A stretch of DNA of 64,000 nt from Antedon mediterranea (GCF_964355755.1 NC_092676.1:19078288-19142287), one strand, 5' to 3'; positions 52,901 to 62,984 are shown, counted from the stretch's first letter. The notes: generated from the letters alone by a model not told the origin. Numbers and translations are program-made.

Positions 52901-53864
52901 TTAGATATATATATATATGGTAACAGGACGATTCGGCCCTTGGACCATTCGGCCCGGGACGATTTGGCCCTGAGACGATTCGGCATACTTAAATTTAACG
53001 GCTTTGATATGCATTTTATAAAATAAGCTTTTACCCAAACTTTATTTTCAGAAACACGATAGGGTAGTCCTACTAGGAATAAAGATGCAATAAAGCAAAC
53101 ATTTTGAAAACATTGTCGAAAATGATCATTTTTTAGTCACGCGAACGATGTAAACAAGTTACGCCCTCTGTTGGCCGCAACAGAAACAAGGTTTTCGAAG
53201 TAATAAATTGAATATAAAATTACGGTTTTTTAATTTATTATATATATTATATCAAGATTGTCAATATCAATAAAATACGGATTGTTTTAAACACCTTTAA
53301 AAACTTGATAAATACCAACAAAAATTAATATGAATTTGATCTAAAGTGAGACGTTTCGGCCCACAAAGTGGGATGTTTCGGCTCAAAAGTGGGCCGAATC
53401 GTCCCATCAAAAAGGCCGAATCGTCTTATGGCCGAATCGTCCTGGAACCATATATATAGAGGAGTGAGTGGCCAAGTGTTTTTGAACCGTAATCTGTATC
53501 CCGATGGAGGAGGCTCACTCGTTCCATGGTTCTGGTGGTAAACGAGTCTTTTCGAATAAGGACTATAAACCGTAGGTCCCGTGTACACACTTTAAAGAAC
53601 TTGGTACATCTTAGAAGATGAATAGAATGTTACCCTGGTGTAATAGCTCATACAACCACTGTCATAGACAGACAAAGAAGCATGTAGTTGAATAGTGTAA
53701 CATCTAAGTCCACAGCGCCATGAGCAATTGGAATTTCTAATATTTTCTCAGGTATGTGTTGGTGCGTTGATGAGCAGGGGGAGAAACTGTCTGAACCAGA
53801 GAGAGGTACACTTTCAGCTGAACATTGCCAGAAATTGAGAAACAAACTTGAAAACAGTCCTTAA
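37977..53864 (+). CDS. Secreted WAP-Kazal-thyroglobulin type-1 protein (putative protease inhibitor)
   Basis: Six exons join in frame: 37977-38021, 50533-50569, 50877-51023, 51904-52089, 52578-52694 and 53752-53864. They give 214 residues. Exon 1 encodes a signal peptide ([15 protein letters not shown]). Exon 3 encodes a WAP four-disulfide core with all eight Cys (CPDV...CAITC...[17 protein letters not shown]). Exon 4 encodes a Kazal domain ([20 protein letters not shown]) with Arg at the predicted P1 site after Cys-Pro, which would suit trypsin-like enzymes. Exons 5-6 encode a thyroglobulin type-1 domain ([21 protein letters not shown]). The introns between the domain exons are phase 1, as expected for shuffled modules. 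Likely role: extracellular protease inhibition; target unknown. Intron 1 is 12.5 kb because of a giant foldback element; without it the intron would be about 313 bp. Confidence 0.9.
38271..38279. repeat. Target-site duplication, left copy
   Basis: CATCCATGA lies directly before the terminal ACCGGCGTGAAGTTGG and is repeated exactly at 50469-50477 after the inverted end. Confidence 0.9.
38440..45545 (+). repeat. Left arm satellite array, about 37 units of ~195 bp
   Basis: Units recur with a mean spacing near 195 bp and share TAGGGCTATAATTACGTTAT, AAACGGCATGGACCGGGATG, ACGATACATGGGTTGGGGC, CGGTCCATGCCGTCTAGCT and TTTTACGCCATTTTAAAACG. A variant carrying TTTTCTCTTG instead of TACCACTTG occurs near 40890, 42063 and 43237, about 1,173 bp (six units) apart, and near 43826 (three units on), which shows higher-order repeats. 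An insertion variant with ACCGGTACTACAATT marks other units. Confidence 0.95.
45546..50320 (-). repeat. Right arm satellite array, about 25 inverted units
   Basis: The same ~195-bp unit lies in reverse orientation (CATCCCGGTCCATGCCGTTT, ATAACGTAATTATAGCCCT). The segments 48918-49112 and 49502-49696 are identical or nearly so at a 584-bp offset, and 47754 relates to 48918 at 1,164 bp, so the array is built of 3- and 6-unit blocks. The outermost units of both arms share ACTTCGTTATAA in place of the internal ATTACGTTATAA. Confidence 0.95.
50469..50477. repeat. Target-site duplication, right copy
   Basis: CATCCATGA follows the terminal CTTCACGCCGGT. The exon 2 acceptor of the host gene lies only 55 bp further on. 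Confidence 0.9.
51267..51352. mobile_element. pogo/Tigger-like solo MITE
   Basis: It runs from TACAGTAGAACCTTTATTTC to ACACAGGTTCTACTGTA, with the internal GTACGGGACCGAAAGGCGTA also found near 26350-26375 on the opposite strand. It is followed by a short TACTG microsatellite. It lies in intron 3 of the inhibitor gene. Confidence 0.75.
52140..52560 (+). repeat. G-rich GCGTTTATTC repeat region
   Basis: Variants of GGGCGTTTATTCAAAATGAT followed by GTTCTATGGGGG recur, about 50 bp apart in the last 120 bp, with runs of up to ten G. A weaker relative (GCGCCTTTATTCGAG) lies near 1040. It lies in intron 4 of the inhibitor gene, ending close to the exon 5 acceptor. Confidence 0.75.
52919..53449. mobile_element. 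Inverted-repeat element with repeated ACGATTCGGCC ends
   Basis: The left end GGTAACAGGACGATTCGGCC is followed by further CGATT(C/T)GGCC copies. The right end carries the reverse complement, ending GGCCGAATCGTCCTGGAACC. Both edges sit in TATATATA. The element is about 530 bp with no coding capacity, in intron 5 of the inhibitor gene. Confidence 0.75.
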
Positions 53865-56800
53865 ATCTGCAACAGAATTATGCATCCAGAATTCAATACT
53901 TGTCAATGTCCTAAATTAACAAAATTGATCGCTACAATATATTTTCTAGCTTATTAACTATATATGGTGTATAATTATAAATGTAAAATGCAGATAACCA
54001 AATTTCAAATTTTTAATTAGGAGATCTAGATAGGATGGCAAGTCTACCTTGAAAGTAATTTTAGTTGTACATTATGTATGAATGTCATACGTGAGCGTTG
54101 ATGCAAGTTTAACTATAGGTATGACACGCCATCTATGCCAAAATGCTTCTCTTTTTACAAGTATTAATCTACAACTTAGACTCTAGGCATTATTATTCAC
54201 TCTACTATTTATACAATTACTGTATGTAATATTCTGGTGATTTTAGGTGATAGTAGCCTACTGTGTTAAAGGGAGGTCTTATTATACATTGCACACCTCC
54301 CAACCCTCCAGATGGCGGGACTCTCCCAATATTTTGAGTCATCTCCCGCTCTCCAGTTAAAATGCAAGTTCTCCCGATATTTTGGATAAACCAAAACAAT
54401 TGCCCGATATGCATAAATTCTAATACTCTAGAGATTGGATAAGGGAATAAAAAAGATACTAATATCGGTAATATTAACTTTAATAAGTGAATATAATGCC
54501 CTTGGCACGCCTAACATGCCCTTGTTTATTAGATACCAATATTTTTAGCTTTTATATAGCGCCCTCTATGGTTTGATATACTGTTATAGCACCCTCTATA
54601 ATTTTATAAAACCTCCCATCATTTTTCCGAGCTGGATGGTCTGACATTGCCAAATTGTCGATTATACGAATGTTTTGATTGCATACAAAAGTATAGAAAA
54701 AGATTTTTAATAAATTTTACCGGCGTTTTGGTATTTTTTTTTTTTTTAGATAAGTTACTGTATTTCTTGTAGATTTTATGTTGAGGTGCAATAGGGAATG
54801 CCCTAATTTATAATAATACCTGCTACTTTATAGTAATAAAAGTATATTTCTTAAAAAATTAATATTGTACGAGTCATTTTTCGCGCCGCTGCTCTAGCCA
54901 GCTATGTCCCATGAGGACATTATTCATTAATAAGCTGTTATCTTAGACCGACAGTTTTGCGAATTTGGAAACTCGACTATAATTTATAGGTCCCAGCTGC
55001 TGGACCCAAAAAACGTCTGGGAAAAGACAGTCTATGAGGTATCACGGTTGAACAATTTTGGATTCTTGCCCTTTGATTGGTTGACGCGAATCAGCAGATT
55101 GTAGAAGAATTTTCACTTGTACCACACACGTTGTCTCTTCAGTTGCATGCCTAGAAACAGTTCAGGTTCGGGTTGAGGTCACACACAAACAGGCTACAGC
55201 ACATTTAAGTTCAAAATTGACCATTTTTAAATGCCATTTTTGAATTAGTAGATTAATATTTGTTGGCAAGTAATACATTGTTGGAAATGTACAGGTACTT
55301 TCAAATGCTGTGTATACAATTAACTAGTACAAAAATGGGCATGTGATTCATAATTAAATAACTATCTGTGATTTGTATGTATTTTTGCGATTAAAGGACA
55401 TCTTTTTAATACTTAATAATAAATTAATCAAAAGAAAAATGATTAATTTTAAAATGTCTAGCGGCGTTTTTTGTAAGAAATATTACTTGTTTAACCAATG
55501 TTAATATGTATTATATGACTCACTGTCTCTGTATTCTAGAAAAAAAAGGTAGAGCTTTCATTGCATAAAATTCTTATTTGTAAAAATAATAGTATCATTC
55601 ATTTGTATATTATAGCAAAATATTATTGTGTATTTCCTTATACTTATTTTACACCACAGTACAAGTAAAAATGTGTTGAGTTGATCCGGAATTGTGTAGC
55701 CCTAATTCCGGATTAATAAAGTAGATGTAACAAATTCATTCATTCATTCACATTTATTTAGTTTTACATAAAAATAAAACACAGCCTAAATAAAATAACA
55801 ATCTTGAAACGGGTTTATTTTAGATCGGCAATGTAACAGATTAACTGATTGAGAAGGAGTCCCAGTTAAAGCTTAGTTCACACTAGAAGAAAATTCTGCC
55901 GCAACGTAAGAATATACTCTTCTACCAATTTCGCGTTCCCTCTTACGAGAAGTTGAATCTTCGAAGCAGAAAACGGTGTTCAATATAATACAGTACGTCT
56001 ACCGGCACCGTGTTTAAAGCGTGGTTCCCACTAGAGCGCAACGCAGCGACGTATATCGACGCAAAGTGCTGTATTGCGTAATCACAAGTGGGAACCGACG
56101 ACGCAATAGTGCTGCAAACATCGAAGGTTTGATTTCACGCAGGCGGGGGAAAACACAATTATTGGAATGGTATTTTCTTACGTTGCGTAGGTTGCGTCGC
56201 TAGTGGGAACCAAGCTTTACGTTGCGTCTAGGTCTTCTTGGTTCCCACTAACAGGCTTACCCCTTTCACACCAAAACTCCGCAGTGATCTCCGGAGACAA
56301 CCCGAGATTTTTGATCATCAAGACGTCGATAAACTTCGCAACGCAAGGACAATCACAACGCAAGCGAGTTGACCAATCACAAGTGACTGTTCCAATAATG
56401 AATCACTTGTGATTTTTTAAGCTTAGTTCCCACTATGACGCAACGCATGGACGCAAACGTGTTGACCAATGACAAGCGACAGTCGAATAAATCCATCGCT
56501 TCGCTTGGTCAAATCCCTTAAGCGTGGTTCCCACTAGCGACGCAACACAAGGACGTAACGCAACCCAAGTGAATTGACCAATCACAAGCGATGGCTTATT
56601 CGCTTGTGATTGCTAACTGTCTATAACTTCGCTTTTCATTGATTAAAACGTTCGCGTTGCGTTTACGTCCTTGCGTTACGTTCTAGTGGGAACCACGCTT
56701 TACGTTGCGTTACGTCCTTGCGTTGTGTCTCTAGTGGGAACCAAGCAATTGTTTACGTTGCGCTAACGTCGTTGCGTTACATCCCAGTGGGAACCAAGTT

Positions 56801-57149
56801 TTTAGTGGGAACCAAGAAGAAGGCTACTCATATATATAGGCCTATATATACCGGTACAGTATATATATATTGCATATCAAGTAGGCGGTCTGAGTTCGAG
56901 TCTCGGCTGGGGCGACTTTTTCTCATTCTCACAGATTTCCTCATCTTTATCGTTTCAAATTAATTAATTAAATTTCAGTATATCATCACCGGGCGGTTTC
57001 GAATTATTGTTCATTGCCTAATGTGTTTATATATAATATATGTAAAAGGTGGAATTGCTTAAAGTTTATGGCAATGGCTTAACCTTCCTGACTTGCATTC
57101 AGATTGAAATGTTGAGAAACAATGTTTTGGTATGTTTAAAAAAATGATA
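53865..57149. other. Region between inhibitor gene and peptide gene 1
   Basis: No coding exon is recognised. It includes the inhibitor 3' UTR, a region near 54290-54380 with repeated CTCCC(A/G)ATATTTTG motifs that is probably a degraded dispersed repeat, a small ATCCGGAATT/AATTCCGGAT hairpin near 55684-55714, and the MITE C cluster. Confidence 0.45.
55866..56815. mobile_element. Cluster of nested MITE family C copies
   Basis: Motifs such as AAGCGTGGTTCCCACTAG, GACGCAACGCAAGGACG and TTGACCAATCACAAG occur many times in both orientations, with ends CTAGTGGGAACCAAGCTT. Several copies appear to be inserted into or fused with each other. Single copies lie at 58735-58932 and 62985-63157. Confidence 0.75.
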
Positions 57150-57296
57150 CGCTGTGCTAAATCCTTTTGATATTCAAATCTTATTGTTAATAATCAGTAT
57201 AAGTATAACGTCGTTGTCAATGCAGTCCTGTTGGTTCAACACACTGATACTAGCGCTTCATTCCTGTTACTCCGACAGTCTCCTCAATTGTAAAAG
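57150..57296 (+). promoter_or_regulatory. Promoter and 5' UTR exon of peptide gene 1
   Basis: The block TATTCAAATCTTATTGTTAA and a downstream TATAAGTATAAC are conserved upstream of both peptide genes (here and 60325-60448). In each case a conserved GTAAGAGATA splice donor follows (57297 here). The next acceptor ends at 58349, 29 bp before the start codon. TATAAG near 57199 is a plausible TATA box. Confidence 0.6.
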
Positions 57297-57514
57297 GTAA
57301 GAGATACGATTTTTTTATTCCAAAAACTTCTTTAAAAGTTGTAACAACTGTGCGTGTAGGAAAAGGAAAGCAAAAATTGTCAAATATAATACAGAGACCG
57401 AAAATAAATGGAATAGAATTATAATGGCCTTACTTACACATGTATTTATAATGTAAATATAGGTTTAAGCAATCTACTGTTTGCTTCGTCATATCATAAT
57501 AGGCCTATATCGTT

Positions 57515-57704
57515 AAGGCCAATTTACACAGACGAGCGGTAAGGTAAGCGTGATTGTCTCGCGTAGAATCTGTATCAAGCGCCCGTCTGCTCCGTGTTTC
57601 GTACGCGTCATAAGAAATAACATAATAGAGGAAATATATACATAGATTCTATATTTTTGTTGTCCGCTTTAGCTTTACCGCTTGTAATGTGTAAATTGGC
57701 CTTT
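57515..57704. mobile_element. MITE with GGCCAATTTACACA ends
   Basis: The left end AAGGCCAATTTACACAGACG AGCGGTAA pairs with the right end TTACCGCTTGTAATGTGTAA ATTGGCCTTT. It lies in the presumed 5' UTR intron of peptide gene 1. Confidence 0.8.
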
Positions 57705-58149
57705 ACAAATGACTTCATACTGCTCTGACGAGATGTATGGCTAACGAATATTCGATTTCTATAGGCCCTATGTGCCTTATTTGACGAAAAAGTTTAAAAG
57801 AGTTATCTAATTTTTGTTTTTAATTATCATTAGTACATCATGTCTGTCAATGCAGTCCAAGTTAAGAGTTCAGTACGTACGAATACGAACTATAATCTAT
57901 ACTTCTTCGATATACGTAATTGTTGGTTTGATAAATTATATAAATCATTTTCCGTAAATCTATTCATATTGGTATTTCCAAGGCCGGATAACATACACTT
58001 TTCTGGGATTTACATATACAATACAATAATAAACATAAAAACCAAAATGCATAGGGGTATAGAAGGAGATTAAGCCACGTCAAGACCTGCAGTACGTTAA
58101 CATTTTTCACATTTTATGATGGAAATTGTTGTCATCATGAAGGACTCTA

Positions 58150-58275
58150 CACATTTTTCTGGCTGTTTTACTTTATCGTTGATTTAGCTGTTTCATTCTG
58201 TATATTCATTGAGATTCAGCCACTGATACCCACAGTATTGTCGGGTTTTCCCACAGTTATTTGCCTTTTGCAAAC
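58150..58275 (+). mobile_element. Dispersed retroelement fragment, copy 3
   Basis: TTTTTCTGGCTGTTTTACTT, CATTGAGATTCAGCCACTGA and ATTTGCCTTTTG match the tails at 18775 and 31008. No hammerhead-like core remains at its 5' side. Confidence 0.55.
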
Positions 58276-58378
58276 AAGTAGTAATATTTTTAGATATAGA
58301 AATTGCATATTATACAATTATTTGTATATCAACACTCTTTCATTTACAGTTGGCTAGGCCTAAAGAAGATTAAGTGAA

Positions 58379-59674
58379 ATGGATGTCCGAATAACTGTTT
58401 TATGCGTACTATTAGCACTGGTTTTTGTGGGCGTACAAGCCCAACCCCCGCCAGGCTACTGTAGGTAAGTAGGCCTAACCATTTTTATTATACATTGACG
58501 GTGGCGAATCAAGGATTGTAAGGGGGTTTGGTGTGGGTTTCTTTAGTGCCTTTTGCATTTAATAAAAAATATCAAAATATTGAAGTTTAATTGAACATAT
58601 TTAATGTTTGTGAGTAGAATGCTTATTTTCAACTAGCGAAAATTAGAGCTGGTTACGGTGGTTGATTCCCATTGAAAATAAAATGTTGATCATGTAAAAT
58701 TGGATTTTGACCACTGGAGTTGGTTTCCTCTAAGCTAAGCTCAATTGACGATGGTTTTGACTAGGACGCAACAACCCCACGACGTAAGCGCACCGCAAGT
58801 AACTTGACCAATCACGACGCGCTGGATTATTTGAACTGTCGCTTCGTGATTGGTCAACTCACTTGCGTTGCGCCTACGTCGTGCGTTGCTCCTACATCGT
58901 CGTGTTACATCCAAATTGAAACCAATCTTAAGTAGACTGGTAGATTGTTGCATTGTTAAAATGGGAGATAAAAAGAAAGAGAAAAAATAGACATGTGATA
59001 TGAAAACTTAACAATGGTAAAACTTAAAATATATATGATACGAAATTAACTTAACAATGGTAAAACTTAAAATATTTGATACGAAATTAACTTAACAATG
59101 GTAAAACTCTATTATATGGGAACCTACTATCTTTTCCGTTGGCAATGTTTTGACCGGGACTAAAATGGAATAGCCTTTTTCAAGGATGCTGTCTATGTGG
59201 CTAAAATTTTTTTCTCGAGAATACGAGCCGTAGTGATCTAATAATGTATATACTAATTATACAAGACGTGTTTTTTACTTCAGTTTTTTTTTTACTTTTA
59301 TCAGTGGCATCACCGGCAATCGCCCACCAGAATGCACTGGTCTGATAGGTAAAAAGAGTCTATTACACGCATTACTCCAAAGGTTCGTCACAATTTTTAT
59401 TTCAACTTAACCGATTAAACAACGATTATTTGGATAGATATTTTAATTTGGTTGAACTTCTTATCAAACATAATCAAAATATTTTAGGTTATTGGAAAGA
59501 CAAGAGGAGGAGGAAGAGAAAGAGGAAAAAGAGGAGCGTAATGCACCGGTAAATGAAAGACATTACCATGCCCAAGACACAAGAGAATATGACGTTGAAC
59601 AAGAACAGGAAATTCGTCTTTTAGATTTTCTGCTTGCCAACAATGGAAAGAGAAACTTCTATAAAAAGAAGTAA
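58379..59674 (+). CDS. Putative amidated cyclic peptide precursor 1
   Basis: Three coding exons (58379-58464, 59305-59382, 59488-59674) give 116 residues. Residues 1-21 form a signal peptide (MDVRITVLCVLLALVFVGVQA). Cleavage would expose Gln22, which can form pyroglutamate. The predicted 22-residue peptide (22-43) begins QPPPGYC, has Cys28 and Cys39 ten residues apart, contains GITGNRPPEC and ends TGLI before GKK (44-46), a Gly amide donor plus dibasic cleavage site. A Glu/Lys-rich linker (about 58-70) follows, then a C-terminal block with DTREYDVEQEQEIRLLDFLL. The architecture is that of a neuropeptide or peptide-hormone precursor; I do not recognise the family. Exon phases are identical to those of the paralogue downstream. 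Alternative: a small secreted cysteine-bridged defence peptide. Confidence 0.75.
58735..58932. mobile_element. MITE family C copy
   Basis: TTGACCAATCACGACGCGCT and GTGATTGGTCAACTCACTTG form the central inverted repeat, with degraded CTAGGACGCAAC-like ends. It lies in intron 1 (between coding exons 1 and 2) of peptide gene 1. Confidence 0.7.
59005..59108. repeat. ~42-bp tandem repeat, 2.5 copies
   Basis: CTTAACAATGGTAAAACTTA recurs at 59007, 59050 and 59091 (last copy partial), joined by GATACGAAATTAA. It lies in intron 1 of peptide gene 1. Confidence 0.8.
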
Positions 59675-60324
59675 TGAGATCAAACAAAAGTATACCAAGA
59701 CACTAGACAATCTGACGATAGATACTTTTATTCACAGATAGGACATTTTGATGAACTTTTTGTTGAAGAAATATCATCTTATAGTATACATTTCATTAAT
59801 ATATGAAATTTCTTCTTGGTGGTGGGAACGACTAAGGTAAAAGATTCGAAGTGTTACTATTTTTGTGTTTATTTGACACGGCACAGTGCTTGAATGTATT
59901 GACAATCATCGATATATTTGTAGCTCATATCAACTCTATTTTATTTGGTCAAAAGGCCCAACAATGAGAACTTTTAACTGTAAAATCCTAATACTTATAT
60001 GTTTATAATTATTATAGGCCTATATTTCCTAAATGTATCCGTTACTGTATTTTAACCATCCTGCTATTGGCGTTGGGTTTTGTAATTTAAAATTTCGAAA
60101 ATAAAAATGAAAAACAATCATTTTACATTAGACAACTTTCTATTTGTTTTAACGGGGCTTCTTTAATTTAGAGGTTAGCGCACCTCTGGCGGAGATATGG
60201 CTGAGATTTCCTATACATTTAGGTTAATGCAAAACTCATTTTAGTATTCCAAAATTGCTTTGGATGACGTAAGCAGTTTTGGTGGAAAGTTCAGAAACGA
60301 CTTGTATGGGTAGGATACACACCT
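59675..60324. other. 3' UTR of peptide gene 1 and spacer
   Basis: A GGTGGTGGGA stretch near 59818 matches one at 62917 past the second gene, so the 3' flank was part of the duplication. An AATAAA near 60099 is a plausible poly(A) signal. Confidence 0.5.
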
Positions 60325-60448
60325 GTACTGAAACCTTTTCATATTCAAATCTTATTGTAAATGATCAAAATATAACAGTCGTCCTATTCGACACACACTG
60401 GTTCTGTGTCATATCCCGGTTGGCGGTTGCGTTCTAAACTCCTCTCAG
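60325..60448 (+). promoter_or_regulatory. Promoter and 5' UTR exon of peptide gene 2
   Basis: CATATTCAAATCTTATTGTA and AAATATAACAGTCGTC align with 57170-57215. The donor at 60449 (GTAAGAGATA) matches the one at 57297. The partner acceptor ends at 61341, 18 bp before the start codon. Confidence 0.6.
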
Positions 60449-61359
60449 GTAAGAGATAAAGACGTATTTTTTTTAAATTCAAAATGTCTTTAAAATGTTT
60501 TCGACTAATTGTAAAGACTGCACGTATAGCAGTAAAGTGCAAATTGTCAAATATATACACAAATAAAACGTAAAGTAACGCACCCCCTACAGGATAGTGG
60601 AATGAAAATGCATTGATAATGTAGGCATATATGCAACATTTCAAGCCACTTTCTTTTAAAGAACGCTTTGTCGTAGGCCTATATTTTACTTCTGGTTTCG
60701 TGTATCTCATTTGTATTATATATTATATTGTATAAGTATACAGTGCCTAATGGTAATGTGAAAAGAATATTTGATTTTTATTGTAGAACTATCAACTAAA
60801 AAATGGTTTCTTAAGGCCCATGGCCTACACAACGATTGACGATAAATAGGCTAGATAAACATACATTTTTGTTGAATAAAACAAAGGAAATTAGAACAGT
60901 TTTCATTCTAGAACTATAGGATAATCGTGCATGCTGTATTTGATAAAAATAATATTTTTGAAAATCCAATCAAATGACGTCCATCTATAAAACTAAAATC
61001 GTTGTATTGTAACTGTAGTATTGCTCTTACTAATCATGACGTCATTTGATTGAACGTGTGTAAATATTATTGTTTAAAATGTATATTTCTTATTATAAAT
61101 ATAAACGTTTATATATTATAATCGCAATAATAACTTCTTTAGTTCGTTTGCTCGTAAATCGCACGGGAAAAAAAAATGGTAGATTTAAAAAAACCGATAC
61201 AAAACGTAAAAACTACAAAAAAATCATGTGACAACACACATAAATAGTATACTAATGACCAAATAATTTGAAGTTACCATTCATTTTTTTTTTGTCTTGA
61301 AAAATATTTAAATAATCATGGACCACTGTTTCATTGTACAGTAAAGAAAATCAAGCAAA

Positions 61360-62779
61360 ATGGATTTTAGAATAATTGTTTTGTGCGTAGGCCTATTAGC
61401 TCTGGTTTTTGTTGGCGTAGAAGCTCCACCTCCGCCAGGCTGGTGTGGGTAAGTATAAAGCCTGTTTTCCTGTCGACGTTATTCGACACTATTGTCGTTG
61501 ATCGATAACGACGATCGTTTGTAAACGATCAAGTTGAAATGATAATGATAGCGGGTACCTTTTCCTGTAAATCGTTAACAATTCAATGTTTACGTAGAAG
61601 ATCGCCGATTATTGTTAACGATAACGTCGAATAACGTCGACAGGAAAACAGGCTTAAGATAAAAATACATCTTCAATGTATATATTTATATTGCTGAATA
61701 AAATACCATACTGAAGTCTAAAGCTATGTCGTATCAAACTATTTTTTGATATACAGTATATACTGTTTTCCCAAATATGGTAGTTATATTTGACGTCATC
61801 GTGTCCGTATATGTACACATCACTTTTTTGTTACATACAAGTTTGATAGTGTAGACAGACCTTAATGTTTCATTCAATTAAAATATTAAAGATAATATTT
61901 AAGTTTAATTAAAGGTAATAATATTAAATAATGTTTATGTATGAGTTAAATGAACGCAAAATATTCGAATAACCAATACAAAACACCCATTCATTATTTT
62001 ATGTTTAAAAGGGTGTTTTTTTTTTTTTTAGAATACGAGATGTATTTTTATTAATGTATGCACCATTATCCATTATCATTTTTTCTTTTGTTAACAGCGG
62101 CATCGCCGGGCATCGCCGGCCAGGATGCACTAGTCAGTGGGGTAAAAAGAGCACATTAGACGCATTAATTGAACAGTGAGTGTAGGCATGTTTATTTCAA
62201 CCTATATATTACTTAAAGATGTATTGTCCCCAAAAACCTACAGATTAATAATTAGAATTTGAGTATACTATTAATCACTTCCGTAGAAAAAGTAATGTTT
62301 TCACTTATAAAATGACAAAATAAATGGTTAAATTCAACCAAAAACCCATTTACGCGCAGCTAATTTGACTATATTTTCTTTAAATTACATACATAAATAC
62401 ATTCTTTTTCAATCCTATTTTTTTTTAAATGGCATATTCAACAATAACAATAATAATCATTTTTTCAGGGGGACAGTATATCTTTAATAATGATTAACGA
62501 CAATATAACTATATATAATTGGTTGGACATAAACTTATCGAAATCTAATCAAAAATATTTTTGTATAGATTAATGGCAAGAAAAGAAGTGTTGGAAGAAG
62601 ACGAAAAAGAAGCAGCAGCAGCGAAGGATCGTGATGTGGTAAATGAAAGAAAGGGGTTGAATGAACCGAATTACCAAGACACCAGAGAATATGACGTTGA
62701 ACAAGAAAAGGAAATTCGTCTTTTAGATTTTCTGCTTGCCAACAATAAGAAAGACCTAAATTATGAAAGTAAAGATTAA
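61360..62779 (+). CDS. Putative amidated cyclic peptide precursor 2
   Basis: Three coding exons (61360-61448, 62098-62175, 62569-62779) give 125 residues. The signal peptide is residues 1-22 (MDFRIIVLCVGLLALVFVGV then EA). The predicted 22-residue peptide (23-44) starts PPPPGWC, has Cys29 and Cys40 ten residues apart, contains GIAGHRRPGC and ends TSQW before GKK, so a C-terminal Trp-amide is expected. Pro, not Gln, is at position 1. A charged linker (EEDEKEAAAAKD) precedes the C-terminal block DTREYDVEQEKEIRLLDFLL. Both introns sit at the same codons and phases as in the upstream paralogue, which shows tandem duplication. Family not recognised. Intron 1 holds MITE F and MITE A copy 11, and intron 2 holds MITE B copy 4. 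Confidence 0.78.
61458..61655. mobile_element. MITE family F with AAGCCTGTTTTCCTGTCGAC ends
   Basis: The left AAGCCTGTTTTCCTGTCGAC GTTATTCGAC is matched by the right GTCGAATAACGTCGACAGGA AAACAGGCTT. Inner AACGAT/ATCGTT motifs extend the pairing. It begins about 10 bp after the exon 1 splice donor of peptide gene 2. Confidence 0.85.
61719..61865. mobile_element. MITE family A, copy 11
   Basis: The left TAAAGCTATGTCGTATCAAA CT has lost part of the CTACAC motif. The right GTTTGATAGTGTAGACAGAC CTTAA is clear. It lies in intron 1 of peptide gene 2. Confidence 0.75.
62213..62487 (-). mobile_element. MITE family B, copy 4
   Basis: It starts TTAAAGATGTATTGTCCCC and ends GGGGGACAGTATATCTTTAA. The internal sequence runs in the opposite direction to copies 1-3 (GTTAATC-like ACTTCCGTAG, AAATGGCATATTCAAC). 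It lies in intron 2 of peptide gene 2. Confidence 0.8.
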
Positions 62780-62984
62780 TAAAATTAACCAAAGGTATAG
62801 GCCTTCCAATATACTAGAAAATATTACCGTATGGACACTAATTTACAGAAATATGCCTTTTTAATAAATGTTTGGAGATTTAATTTAATATTTTACCTAC
62901 CATTAAATTTCTTTTTGGTGGTGGGACCGAAGTGGTCCACTGCGCTTTTTTGATACAGTGTTTATATTGTAAACGCGCACCATA

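Noticed and set aside
54290-54420. Named repeat with CTCCCGATATTTTG motifs
   Set aside because: It looks like a dispersed repeat, but boundaries and a second copy could not be found in the window, so it is noted only within the intergenic entry.
57840-58073. 77-codon frame starting MSVNAVQVKSS
   Set aside because: It lies within the presumed 5' UTR intron of peptide gene 1, has no recognisable domain and is not kept in the duplicated copy.
58442-59345. Assignment of the cyclic peptides to melanin-concentrating hormone
   Set aside because: There is a faint C...G-x-R-x-P-C resemblance, but the ring size, amidation signal and N-terminal position in the precursor differ from MCH, so the likeness is not enough.
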